Shown piece by piece: positions 1 to 10,722 of a DNA stretch of 64,000 nt. Within the stretch, counting starts at the first letter, position 1; every line of letters begins with the position of its first letter. Both the position numbers and the translations under genes were made by a program. The DNA comes from Salticus scenicus (Eukaryota > Arthropoda > Arachnida > Araneae > Salticidae), in the NCBI GenBank assembly GCA_963930645.1, contig OZ005651.1, positions 129,217,475 through 129,281,474 on the forward strand. The letters are read 5' to 3'. The notes below the pieces were generated by a model. That model was not told the DNA's origin. It saw nothing but the letters and a program-made list of their open reading frames with translations, and searched no databases.

Positions 1-890
1 ATACCATCCTGTGCAAAGAAATTTTCGGCGAAAATGCATAGGATGGTAACCGATAAGAATTCGCGAACTGGTTTATTTTATTATACTGCCTTGGAAAGTA
101 TGAATCAATGAATTAATCGCGTGAATTATTTTTATGATTGAGCTTTAATTAGGCGTCTATCATAGACACATGAAATATTAATGTCGTCTGCTCGATCTCT
201 ATCATCGGTATTCGTACTACACTGCATAAAGAGAAAGGAATATTCCCGTTCCGAATTGGTTCAAAATTTTCTCGCGCATGCCCAGATCGTACGATTTTGG
301 TCTTACAGAAAATGCTTTGTGTTTTAATATTATAGATTATTAGACAGAACGTATTCGAGAAAAACAGCTTTAATTATATTTTTCTGTAACTTGAAAATCA
401 TTAAAAAAGAGGGAACAAAGCCTTTTTTATACCAGAAAACAACTGAAAAATTACTCCTCGCATTAGCTACAAATAATGTAGAATGTGAATAAATGTGTTT
501 GAGAGCAACCTATTATGAAATCAAAGTTTTTAGTTATTAGGAAGTTCGCCTTTACCTGTAAATTCATAATACAGTGATTTTCTGGATATACCCTCACACT
601 TTCATGAGATACCCTCACACTTTCATGAAGTGTATATATATTTAAAAAAATTCTTCGGGAAACTTTTTTTAGTACCAAATAAAAGAACCATGAACATGTG
701 ACTTTATGTCTGAAAAAACTGTACAACACAATTAAAGAAACAGCTTAAGAGTAATAACAAAACAGTATAGAAAAGATATAGTATAAGTTGTTAATAACCC
801 TTTATGTAGCATGTCCGTTGTTGGTTAGTAAAAGAAGAAAAAAAGCAAAATAAGATAATAAATATATCTATTTATATAACGAAATAAGAT
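1..890. other. AT-rich intergenic or intronic DNA, no gene seen
   Basis: No credible coding region. The open frames here are short and of low complexity. The only local structure is a 21-bp unit repeated twice in tandem at 588-608 and 609-628 (core accctcacactttcatga). Confidence 0.5.
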
Positions 891-897
891 GTGTGTG

Positions 898-1045
898 TGT
901 GTGTGTCTGTCAGGGTGTATATATATTTTTCACAAAATGGCTGATCGCAGAGCTACACATATTTGCATGATGGTTCGTTATGACCTGTTCTGATGCACCT
1001 CGAAGCCCGATTTTCGAATTTTTGATTAGATTTTTTAAAATGAAT
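898..1045 (-). repeat. Interspersed repeat, copy 1 of 2
   Basis: The reverse complement of this stretch matches 8535-8690 over about 140 bp. Shared blocks are aaaaattcgaaaatcgggct, gtgtagctct and gatcagcc, followed by a run of CA-rich sequence. No coding capacity is visible. It lies beside a (TG)n tract at 889-906. It may be a non-LTR retrotransposon tail, but the class is not established. Confidence 0.6.
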
Positions 1046-1492
1046 TAAAATAGGAAAATAAAAGCCTTGTAATAGATATAAATTAGTCATTTAAATTTTT
1101 AATGGTTGCCAAAAAAGTTTAAGAGTTAATTTTTTTCAACATAAAATAAAATATGCTTTCACGGGAATAATGAAAAAAATATCAAAATTAAAATTGCTTC
1201 TGCATATGACAAAATGAAATGACATGTTTAAAGAAACTTTCTGTGTTTCCTCAGTATTCTGCTTTTTTTTTTTTTTTTCAGTCATTAATATTAAGTTAAC
1301 GCTTTAGATTCTCTCTTAGATGTTTGGTTTGCGGCTGCAGAGTTATTCAAATTATAAAAAAATTATCGTTTGCATTTGTAAAAATACTATTATTGCTTGT
1401 TCATTCTTGGCAACGAGAATTACGTTAACATGACAATATGAATATTATACTTTTTTTTTTTTTAGAATGTTAATAAATGTTTGATGTGTGTT

Positions 1493-1645
1493 TTGGATGG
1501 ATAGATGGGTTTTACGTCGCACTAGTGCTGCGCAAATGGGCAATTGGCGACGGTCTGGGACACACCCCTGGAGGTGGTCCGGAGGCAAGCCATCAGAATT
1601 TTGATCCTCTATGGAAGGGATCAATGTGTGTTTTGTTATGTCGTG
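1493..1645 (-). repeat. SINE tail fragment (same family as 33.1-33.66 kb)
   Basis: Read on the minus strand, this block matches the 3' part of the SINE at 33437-33655: both share the core gcaattggcgacggtctg (in one or the other orientation), the ggtccggag block and the catcaaaattttgat-like block. The tRNA-like head is absent, so this is a 5'-truncated copy. The 69-codon open frame across it has no protein homology I recognise. Confidence 0.65.
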
Positions 1646-1818
1646 CTGTGCTGATTTATTTTTTATATAAAAATTATAGTAATTAATATGACATCCGACA
1701 GGCTCTTAGGTATTGAAAATGACAATACTGCGTTATTTTTAAGTTATATATTTACAGAAAATAGTTCAGTTTAATTAGAAGCTAGTCGCGGTATTTTTAT
1801 GCATTAAGAGGTAAAATA

Positions 1819-3246
1819 CACTGATGGAAAAAAAAATCCCAACACCAGGAAGGAGCTGTGCTAGATAAACGAAATTTGGTAGGCGTGTTTATACATCTGT
1901 AAGATAACGTCGATTCAAATTTCGAGCTACGCGCATAAGTGTGGCGTTAGTAGCGACACTATGAACACGCAAATGAGGTTTGCTTTAAATAAGCGCTGTA
2001 AGGTTCGTGATCGTTATTTACAGTTGAGATTTGACGTAGTGGGTTAATGTTAGTCAAGGATGCCTCTAAGAAGACGAAGAAGCCATTATCAACAGCTCAC
2101 TGAGTTTAAACGAGGTCGTGTAGTAGGGCTACAAGAAGGTGGGTTTTCTTTCCGCGATATTGCAGAAAGACTTGGCAGGAATGTATCCACTGTGCATGAG
2201 TGTTGTCAGCAGTGGTCAAGGGAAGGTACTGCCTCAAGAAGACCGGGTTCCGGGCGGCCACGTGGCACTACTGAGAGGGAAGACCGCCGTGTTCGGCGTA
2301 TGGCTGTGGCTAATCGAACTGCGTCTGCAGCTGAAATTCGAGCTGCAGTTGGCACCACAGTGACACAACGAACTGTTACAAATCGGTTACTTCAAGGACA
2401 GCTCCGAGCCAGACGCCCTGTAGCGTGCATTCCACTGACTCCAAACCACTGCTGTTTGCGACGTGAGTGGTGTCAAGCTAGAGCTCATTGGAGGACGGAG
2501 TGGAGATCTGTTGTGTTTTCTGATGAAAGCCGGTTCTGCCTTGGTCGCAGTGATAGCCGTGTGTTGGTTAGAAGGAGGCCAGGTGAACGCCTGCTAGCGA
2601 CCTGTCTGCGGCCTAGACACACAGGGCCTAATCCTGGAGTTATGGTTTGGGGAGCAATTTCGTATGACAGCAGGAGCACTCTCGTGGTTATCCCACGCAC
2701 CCTGACTGCAAATTTGTACGTCAGTCTAGTGATACAACCTGTTGTTCTGCCATTCATGAACAGCATTTAAGGGGGTGTTTTCCAACAGGATAACGCTCGC
2801 CCTCATACCGCTGTTGTAACCCAACATGCTCTACAGAGTGTCGACATGTTGCCTTGGCCTGCTAGATCACCAGATCTTTCTCCAATCGAGCACGTATGGG
2901 ACATCATTGGACGACAACTCCAGCGTCATCCACAACCAGCATTAACCGTCCCTGCATTGACCGCCCAAGTGCAACAGGCATGGAACTCCATCCCACAAAC
3001 TGATTACCGACACCTGTACGACACAATGCATGCACGTTTGCATGCTTGCATTCAAAATTCTGGCGGTTACACCGGTTACTAATGTACCAACATTTCACAT
3101 TTGAAATGGCTCTTCTCGCCAATGGCTCTACCTGTGATCTTGAAACTTTAATCAATTAAATATGTTACCTAGACAAATGTATTGCTGAAATTTCATTACT
3201 GTACAATAATTTTTTCTTGGTTTTGGGATTTTTTTTTCCATCAGTG
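1819..3246 (+). mobile_element. Tc1-like transposon, nearly complete
   Basis: Terminal inverted repeats of about 30 bp bound the element. The left end begins cactgatggaaaaaaaaatc and the right end is its reverse complement, the first 24 bases being identical. Both ends abut TA (1817-1818 and 3247-3248), the usual Tc1/mariner target duplication. The 1428-bp length is near that of an autonomous Tc1 element. It carries one transposase frame (2060-3082) that fills most of the interior. The close TIR match and near-intact frame suggest it is younger than the other Tc1 copies in the window. Confidence 0.93.
2060..3082 (+). pseudogene. Tc1 transposase with a single in-frame stop
   Basis: The frame encodes 340 codons from ATG 2060 to a stop at 3080-3082, interrupted once by TAA at 2768-2770; the frame is continuous on both sides. 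Order: an N-terminal HTH of the paired type (residues about 10-60), a GRPR linker motif near residue 66, a second HTH, then the DDE catalytic domain. The first Asp is in VVFSDESRF, the second in FQQDNARPH just after the stop, and the Glu in SPDLSPIEHVWD. The enzyme would cut and rejoin the element's ends in the nucleus. I count 32 residues between the second Asp and the Glu, where classic Tc1 has 34. The stop sits just upstream of the second Asp, so a truncated product would be inactive. It is non-functional as sequenced unless the stop is read through or is a sequencing error. Confidence 0.92.
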
Positions 3247-3249
3247 TAT

Positions 3250-3690
3250 TAGCTGTTTTCTGGAATTTTTTTTTAAATAGGTAAGTGAGAAAACGTATTT
3301 TTCTATTTAATATATCGTTATGTTTTGCTTAGATTTTTGTCGCTCATTCTACACTAGACCCCTTTTTAAATTTCAGGTATAATCAATGATCGCCTTCAAA
3401 GTGGCCTGATTCTTGAATTAACAATACAATTGAATGTGGTGTGAAAGAGAGTGCAAGTAAATTTGATCCGCTACATATTATAAAATATATTGAAAAATAT
3501 TCAAAAAAAAAAAAAAAAGAAAGAAACAGAAACAAAAATTGCATAAATTATGTAATTTTGTTTTAAATGGCGACACAAATTCAAAAGTAGCCAAGGGTAG
3601 CTATATTAAGGCTGTTCCATGATCTGTTTTAAATATTTATTATTTTTTCTATATACCAACTACTATTAACTAACCATGAAATATATACAA
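3250..3690. other. AT-rich DNA, no gene seen
   Basis: No coding region or repeat was recognised apart from a short poly(A) tract near 3505-3518. Confidence 0.45.
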
Positions 3691-3692
3691 AC

Positions 3693-3794
3693 ATGCGATG
3701 GACGATGCGATAGACATAGACGTCTCATGCGATAGACGATGCGATAGAAATAGACGTCTCATGCGATAGACATAGACGTCTCATGCGATAGACG
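3693..3794 (+). repeat. Minisatellite with alternating 12- and 22-bp units
   Basis: The array is built from a 12-bp unit (atgcgatagacg) and a 22-bp unit that is the same start extended by catagacgtctc-like sequence. The order is 12, 22, 12, 22, 22, 12. Copies are nearly identical, so the array is recent or homogenised. Confidence 0.8.
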
Positions 3795-3954
3795 TAGCCG
3801 ATCACAGCATATTGTAATATTACATTTGGCGTGAAATTTATGTCATTTTATTGTTGATCGAATAAATCAAATAAATATAGGAAATAACGTGAAAGTAAAT
3901 ATCATGTACACCAGTTGCTCATATGTATCTGGGATTCAACTTTTACGAAAAGGG

Positions 3955-4205
3955 AACTTCAACTTTTACGATACTGCCGTTTCGAAACTGACATCTGATA
4001 TGCACACAAATGGAAGCCCATTGGTATCGCAGGCAATAGGGACAGGCACCCGAGACTCTGAGGATTAGCAAGTCGATGCCGAAGGCAGCGGGGACCCGAA
4101 GCGATCTTTTGAGCAATTTCAGTTTTTTTTAATATATATAAAGTGATATAGAAAAAAGTTTCCTTTAAATATAGTGCCTAGCGAAGCGGGTTTATTATAA
4201 AATAA
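3955..4205 (-). repeat. Interspersed repeat with cccgcttcgct motif, copy 1 of 2
   Basis: On the minus strand this block begins acccgcttcgct and later carries a gcttcgggt...ctgcct block. It matches 7480-7740 (plus strand) in order and spacing. No coding capacity is seen. The motif resembles the start of some arthropod non-LTR retrotransposon fragments, but I cannot assign a family. Confidence 0.5.
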
Positions 4206-4429
4206 CTGCTAGTTTATTATAAAATAAAAGGGCTTTAAAGCAGAGTTACCGCACAATTTTCAGTTACACTGAAGAAAAATAATTTAAACAATGCAGTTTG
4301 TTACGATATGCTGGAACCTCGTGCGGCCATTCCCCAAAATTGCGTCAGCATGACGGTTTCAGAAATTTGAAAGAGGATTCGAATGATTTGTGTGTTTAAA
4401 GAATTTTAAACTTCACGATAGCAAATTTA

Positions 4430-5274
4430 AGCTTCAAACCGTACCTTGATGGATAATGAATGGCTGCCAGATATTTCTGAATTATGCTGCACACAACCCT
4501 CTACAGTATTTGAAGGCCACAAATTGAGCTGAAAATCTTTGCTCTTAAGAAAGTTGTCCATAGCATCATTAAAACAGGCAAATTTGACAGGTTGTCTCAA
4601 GACTTCGTCTGTGTATCTTAGAGCAATATCCGACCCCTTGTTAAGTAATTGATTGTCTTAGGGAACATTCATCACGATGCTTGCCCAAACCACGACTTTT
4701 CCAGACGAAATAATATGTTTATTCCGGTATGTCTACTGGCTTAAAAGATTTTCATGCTCTCCAAAAACCTTGATATGTACAGAAACATTTTAAATCTAAA
4801 TCGGGACTTACTTATGTGCTTGTTTTTGCCCCCATAACTGTTATCTATTATACTGACCATGTTCCAAATTCTGATGTAAAAACTTCATTTCTGATTTGGT
4901 GCTACAGCGATTCAAACAACTGGCCTTCTAACATAGAAACCAACACATTGAAGTCTTCTGTAAAATATTTGTCTCAAAAAAGTTAACTCTGAGGCAGCTG
5001 TCATGATTAAATCTAGATGCATTAAAGATTAGTTTGTATGATTTCCCACAGTATTGGTGTGTTGTGTCACTAACACCAAATATTGCTCTGGTGGAGCAAG
5101 TTTTGCCCTTCGCCTATTAGATATTGATAGCTGGGTAACATATTTCTGAGGATTGGAATCTTTTTCTAACCTGGAAACTAAGACACACTCAAAATTCAAG
5201 GCATTTCTGTTTCGAATAGGTTGCTTTCCAAAAATGTGTCCTTTTACAACCATTTGATTTAGCGTCTTTGTCAC
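4430..5274 (-). pseudogene. Degraded Tc1-like transposase relic
   Basis: Minus-strand translations in changing frames recall Tc1 transposases in the expected order. Near 4900-5000 is LTFLRQIFYRRLQCVGFY followed by VRRPVV and IAVAPNQ, resembling the linker after the second HTH (compare RRPVACIPLTPNH in the 2.06-kb copy). Near 4600-4630 is ALRYTDEVLRQPVKF, resembling the RYxDEVLRPxV block between the catalytic Asp residues. Several stops and frameshifts separate the pieces, and the catalytic QDN and SPDLxPIE motifs are not recognisable. This is an old relic. I saw no terminal repeats, so its limits are approximate. Confidence 0.55.
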
Positions 5275-5279
5275 ATCTT

Positions 5280-7480
5280 AAGATAAGCTAACCAGATGTC
5301 CTATTTTCCTTATTCCTTTATTTTGAAAACATTTTCCTAAGTTTTTAAAAAATTGTAGAAAGTAAATTATTTATAATTGATATTTTATTTTTAGTCCTTA
5401 TTTATTAAGAATGAAAAAACACAATTGTAGATATTTTCAACGCTTCTCTGTTATAAAGGTACTCTGTTATAAAGTCACATCAAAGTAAGAGTTTCTCGAT
5501 TGTTTATGAAGCTTCCCAACATTATAAGTTCTAAAATACACTTCAACTGATAATGCCGGTCAAAACCATTCTATGCTGATTTTGAAGTGCACTGGTGATT
5601 TACGCATGTTTATGTCAACACAATAATTTACCATTGTTCCATGGTTTTTCGTAATTCATTTTAATTTACTATATCACTTCGGATAAGGATTTTTACGCAA
5701 TTTGCTTATTATGATTATTTTTAGGACCTGGTGTTATAAGTTTGTACTTCTTTTTTATATATATAAACGAGCTGTCATTTATTTTAATCTTTACAAATTA
5801 AAACATAATTTCGTTTAAAAAAATTATACTGCTAATTTACAAGGTGTCCAAAATTAAATACTTACATTCTGCACCAAAAGGCTATAAATACAGAAACTAT
5901 AAATCATAACTGTAAATTTTAAAACAGTAGTTCCTTTAACCAAGTAGACAGCGAAAATCTGTTGATGCGTGTGTAATGGCTAACGTATGGTTTATGGACA
6001 CAATATAGGATTTCAAGAAATCATAGCTAAGGGACGCACTAACATTTGAAACTGTGCACAAATTCAGTTTTGTTTTAATATGTTCCACTATGCACGTGAT
6101 TTTTAAAGATGCATTATGTTGCTAGCCTTACACACCATTAGTTCTGCAAAATGATTTACACGCTAATTTTAGACCATGGAACATATTTCCATTGAATAGT
6201 TAGTTAGATAAACTTTTCTAAATGATAATGGAAATCAACGGGAATTCATTGCCAAACCTATTTGTGTCAAACAAATCTTATATACAGATATATTCAGCAT
6301 TGCTTTAATAAATAAATTATAAATTAATTAAGCAAAACTTAATACATTAAACGTTTATAATATAAAAATTTATTATTTCAGTGCTTTTTTTTTTAAATTT
6401 CTACTGTATTTTTTTTTATTTTTTTTTTTAATTAACATACATAAAAAGCAATTTTGTATCAAAATAAGATGAGACATTTTCTTGTAAGGGCTAAATGGTC
6501 CGTGTCATATTTTAAAATTAATAAGCATTTTGAAACTTTTTTCAATACAAAAATTGAAAAAGAAAATAAAAATAAGAGTCTGTTTATAAATAACCTTTTC
6601 TTCCAACAAAGTTTTATAAATTAGTCAAATAATATATGAGCAAACTTTTCAAACTTTACTCAATGTTTTATTCAAGTTTATACTTCAGACTATCATGTAA
6701 CTGATATAAATAACCAGTTTAGTTTTAGAACTGTTTGGTATTTGAAAATAGCGGCTATTTAATGATGATACATTACTCTACATTTTGAATTTGTGTCTTG
6801 TACTGACCATCATTTTATTCCAATTGAGCATGAACTATTTGTCTTCAATATATTGAACTTACTCCCGCGAAATCAGGGAATGTATTGATAAAACTCTAAC
6901 AATGCTTTTTATAACCATGACAATGTTACGAGAGAAATACCGTTTTATGAGAATATAGGGCTTTCTAGAATCCTACAATGCTATATTTTTTATTTTATGT
7001 ACACTGATTTAGAAACCACATTTCTAACTAATAATAATTAAACATGGTAGAGGTGTTAAAATTTGTAAATTGTCAGAAAATATTTCAATTATGTTTCCTT
7101 AGAACTTTTTTAATTTAATTATTATTCAGTTAACTTATTTATTCAGATCTCTTATACCTTAAGTTAACTGCATGATTTACAGTTTTAGCTTGACTTATTA
7201 AAGTCTGGTAACGTTACGCCCCCATTTCTTATAAAACCTACGAAATTTATCAGTATAAAATTATGAATAATGCGGTTAGAACAAATTTTTCTCACAATTT
7301 TCTTTAAATAGGTGGCCTATGAGACAACTATACAGGATTTTTCAGTAAATATCAAACAACTGCACAAAAACTCTAAGCATCACGAGAAACCAGAATAAAA
7401 ATCGATCAAAACTTTAAATAAAATTCAAGTCTTGTGCGTTACAATCTCACGAGTTCTATTATCCACTAATACAAATATTA
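5280..7480. other. AT-rich DNA, no gene or classified repeat seen
   Basis: About 2.2 kb without a credible reading frame, RNA gene or obvious inverted repeat. T-rich tracts occur near 6386-6430. It may contain old repeats too decayed to identify by eye. Confidence 0.45.
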
Positions 7481-7740
7481 TAAACTAGCAGGCTACGCCC
7501 GCTTCGCTGGTAACTATATTTAAATGATTTTTCAAAAGAATTTAATCACTGTTCATTTTTTATATCACATTATAAATATAAACTAAAAAAAAGAAAAACT
7601 TACGTTAAAATTGCCCTAAACCTTGCTTCGGGTACCTGCTGCCTAGGGCACACCTATTTCCGTCCGCACTGCATCGGGTCCAGGTTACCACTGCCTGTAC
7701 AAAGGTCTATTCCGGGTACTTCAATTTGGGTATTTATCGG
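7480..7740 (+). repeat. Interspersed repeat with cccgcttcgct motif, copy 2 of 2
   Basis: It starts tagcaggctacgcccgcttc and matches the minus strand of 3955-4205, including the later cttgcttcgggt block. This is a non-coding repeat of unknown class. Confidence 0.5.
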
Positions 7741-8340
7741 CAAAAGGTAGATTTGTTATTATTTAGGAACTATGATTTCAAAGATGGCTATATTTCAATA
7801 TCTATTAAATATTTTAGTTTCATTATTCAGTAGCAAAATTTCATTATTCGCGTGAAAATATATTTCTTTTTTTGGCGAAAACAATGAGCTGGAAAACTTT
7901 TTTGGCAACAATTAAATTTAAAACTAATATTTAAATGGCTAATTTTCAATCTTTTATAAAGAAATTATTTTCAATATTAATAAAAAAAATAAAAAAAAAC
8001 TAACATCTAACAAATATAAAAAGAGTCTCGAATGTTTTTTAAAATATTTTTATTAGTTAAAATGTTTCATCTCTTGCAAAAGTGAAACATCTATATTTTT
8101 CTTAAAAATTTACTTATTGGTGACACGTTGATTTTTTTTTTATAGCCATATCTCTTCAAGAATAAATATTTATTTTATGATTTTTAGAGCTCCAGTGTTT
8201 TTTTTTCCCACTTAAATGTTTATTTTGTGCGTTTTGGTAACTAAAAGAAAGCTTTTAAAAAATCTAATCAGAATTTCTTAGGATACTGTGTAGACAATGA
8301 AATGTTTTCTTTTACAATTAACATCTTATCTATAAATTAT
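7741..8340. other. AT-rich DNA, no gene seen
   Basis: No feature was recognised in this stretch. Confidence 0.4.
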
Positions 8341-8344
8341 CTGC

Positions 8345-8435
8345 AGAAAAAGTAACACATCCGCCACCGAGTACTCAACCAAAGACCATCGCATTAACAA
8401 CTTGACGCTTTAACCGACAGAGCCATTAACCAACA
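8345..8435 (-). repeat. tRNA-like sequence, probably a SINE head or tRNA pseudogene
   Basis: On the minus strand, tggctctgtcgg fits an A box with one mismatch and ggttgagtactc, about 40 bp downstream, fits a B box. The arrangement resembles the tRNA-like head of the SINE at 33.15 kb. I could not fold a full cloverleaf, so a working tRNA gene is unlikely. Confidence 0.4.
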
Positions 8436-8534
8436 TAAGAAAATCTCACATTTACTTTCAAATGGAAACGCCTTGTTTTTTAGCGTGACACGGAAACGTT
8501 ATGGCAAAATCCAATTTCATTAAAAAAGAACTTC

Positions 8535-8690
8535 TAATTAAAAGAAAACTAATCAAAAATTCGAAAATCGGGCTTCGAGCTGCATCAAGAGAGGGGGTCA
8601 TTACAAACCCCCAAGCAAACTTGTGTAGCTCTACGATCAGCCGTTCTCCTAAAAAGCTCTGGATATACATACACAATGACACACACACTC
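8535..8690 (+). repeat. Interspersed repeat, copy 2 of 2
   Basis: Matches the minus strand of 898-1045 (shared blocks aaaaattcgaaaatcgggct, gtgtagctct, gatcagcc). The 95-codon open frame across it has no recognisable protein signature and is probably incidental. Confidence 0.6.
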
Positions 8691-8887
8691 AAACAACTTA
8701 TTTTATTATATGTATAGATGTTTTAAATATATGTGTGGTCAGAAGACAGTGCAATCAACGTAGTAAGACCACACTATCGGAGTTATAATTAGTTAAGTCA
8801 CTAATTAACCTAGCTAATCATAATTCCTATCAATTTTCGGCAAATTTGAAAAAAAAATATCAAAAGAGAAGCCTGTTGAGCCACCGA

Positions 8888-9340
8888 GAACTAAAATTGG
8901 CTTACCTAATCGGGACTCAAATCAGTTTTCCTGTGCTAATCAACTAATATATACGAAAATACATCTGGAAAAGGTTTTACATAGCAAATTTGAACAGTTC
9001 GTTAGAGCCGTTTTTGAGATACCGAATTAAAGTTCTACTTCCACCAAAACTTGACAAACCCATTTATACACCAGACACCAAAGAATACATACAAAAGACA
9101 AAGAATATATACAAAAGTTTCTGAAGTACCTACTTTCGGTCCCACTTTCGTGACACTTCTGGTTTTCCAATTTTAACCAAAACTTGGTGAACTCATCTGC
9201 ACATTGGATTTCTTTTAATTATAAAGTTTCGCAGTTCAATCTTTCATCGTTTCAGAGATATGATACTTAGAAAATTACTCTTCTTGCACACCCACATACA
9301 CACATAAACGCACGCACTGGTCATTTTACAAAAGAATTTG
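8888..9340 (+). repeat. Modular repeat family, one unit plus tail
   Basis: One copy of a roughly 145-bp module (cctgtgctaatcaactaata ... gttagagccgtttttgagat) is followed by a longer tail with ttataaagtttcgcagttca and a run of CA-rich hexamers (cacacccacatacacacata). The same module and tail occur at 35.7-36.9 kb and 51.5-52.4 kb. No coding capacity. The gagccgtttttgagat phrase resembles 3' regions of some arthropod RTE-type retrotransposons, an inference from general familiarity only. Confidence 0.6.
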
Positions 9341-9344
9341 CAAG

Positions 9345-9552
9345 AATGGTATCAGATATCGAAAAAGCAATTTTTTTTGCAGAGCAATGTAATTAATAGT
9401 AGGCACATAAAACTTTCAGGGATCATTTAGAGTGACGCTGTAAACTGCCACTAAAAAGCAGAAATCATTCCAAGAAACTACATAAAATATACGTGCCATT
9501 TTATTAGCTGCCCTCAAATGAGGACACTGGGCGCTAACGGGTTAAACTGCTA
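9345..9552. other. Short AT-rich spacer, no gene seen
   Basis: No recognisable feature between the modular repeat and the LINE's 3' end. Confidence 0.4.
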
Positions 9553-9734
9553 TATAATTATTTTATTATTGCCAATTAATAAAAGGAATTAGTCAAAGAT
9601 TCAAAGACGGAGGGAGGCCGCTAACCACTATGCAGAAATTTTGAGCGATTTTAACCTCCAAAGAGGGGCTCTGATAGCAAATGTCACATAGAGCCCGTTT
9701 CTAGAGGTTAAGTCTCCCCGTTGTTTATTGCATC

Positions 9735-9740
<6 letters not shown>

Positions 9741-9767
<27 letters not shown>
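9741..9767. repeat. Poly(A) tract inside the LINE 3' UTR
   Basis: A homopolymer of about 27 A on the plus strand reads as poly(T) in the LINE's sense, so it is not the element's own tail. Confidence 0.75.
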
Positions 9768-9912
9768 CGGCCGGATATAAAATCCCACGCGACAGAGGGC
9801 AGCAATTAATTAAAAAGACAAAATTTAGGCATCTAATGAGGAGAATTCGTAGGCAGCTGAAGAAAGGTCAAATTTTGCAACGGGACTTTTGAAAAGTTAG
9901 TAAGATTAGTTT

Positions 9913-10210
9913 TTAGTTTGCTAAATTGGATAGTTCCATTAGGGTCACAAAGATTTTAGTTAATTTAGTTTTTAAAAGGGGACGCTCTAAAATGTTAAAA
10001 AGCCAGTTATTGGGTCTAATTGGAGGATTGAGTAAATGAAATGGGGCTGTGAGGGGACATGCAAAGTAAGCATATTCAGGAGAGCCTTCCTCTCCGCACT
10101 CGCATCGGGAGGTCCTCGAGAAATGAAAACGAAATAAGTAGGTTCTGAAAGGTCCATGACCCATCAGAAATGCTGAAACTGCTGGAGACAAATCAAAGTT
10201 ATAATTTTTT
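9913..10210 (-). pseudogene. LINE ORF2 C-terminal region (cysteine-rich)
   Basis: The translation has FLMGHGPFRTYLFRF, then CECGEEGSPEYAYFACP. This matches the layout (G-H-G-x-F-R-x-Y ... C-x-C-G-x-x-E ... H/Y-x-x-F-x-C) found after RNase H in I/R1/TRAS-like ORF2 proteins. A Tyr stands where a His is common in the last zinc ligand set. It is out of frame with the RNase H frame upstream. The shift falls at a run of seven T (plus strand, 10205-10211), so a homopolymer slip or sequencing error is the likely cause. Confidence 0.8.
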
Positions 10211-10714
10211 TAGAGTTAATGAGGGCATAGGTGTAGCGTCCTTTGCCTGAAGTATCCCATTCAGATTGCCATTCTTTCTGGAGGTTTTGGAAAAGGGACT
10301 TTTTGATAAAGTAAGGGGGGGAGAGGGAGGGTAAAAGTCGATGTCTGGATTTTCAGTGGCTGTTTTGGCCAGCTCATCAGCCTTTTCATTGCCCATGACG
10401 CCCCGATGCGCCGAAACGTGAGCCAGAGATGTATTTTCTTGAAGGTTAATTAGAAGTAGTTTAATTTCCGTTACGAGAGTTTGTTTAGACCGATGGCGAT
10501 GTATTGCCTGTAAGGCTGAGAGACTGTCACTGTAGATTGGAACAGAGTAAAATTGATTTTTTATACCATTAATCCATAGGAGGGCCTGATAGATGGCAAA
10601 TAGTTCGGCTTGAAATACGGTGTTGTAATCTCCCAGTATTGAGGCGAACTGACGAATCAAGATCCCATCTGCAAGGACACAGAAAGCTGAGCCGACTCCG
10701 TGTTCAGTCTTTGA
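10211..10714 (-). pseudogene. LINE RNase H domain (3' part)
   Basis: Reads SKTEHGVGSAFC, then ELFAIYQALLWI (catalytic Glu), IYSDSLSALQAI (catalytic Asp), and VSAHRGVMGNEKADELAK (His-Asn-Asp of the last motif). All positions expected in an RNase H after the first Asp are present. The domain removes RNA from the RNA:DNA hybrid during retrotransposition. Its first motif is on the far side of the hAT-like insertion at 10723-11882. The open frame that appears to extend to 10768 has entered the inserted element: its first dozen or so residues come from the element's end. Confidence 0.88.
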
Positions 10715-10722
10715 CCCATCAG
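10715..10722. repeat. 8-bp target-site duplication (left copy)
   Basis: cccatcag, identical to 11883-11890, flanks the hAT-like element exactly. Confidence 0.9.

Noticed and set aside
1477..1686. 69-codon open frame
   Set aside because: It covers a SINE tail fragment.
3693..3794. CRISPR-like array
   Set aside because: Units are contiguous with no unique spacers, and the context is eukaryotic.
8501..8788. 95-codon protein gene
   Set aside because: It overlaps an interspersed repeat also found near 1 kb and shows no domain.
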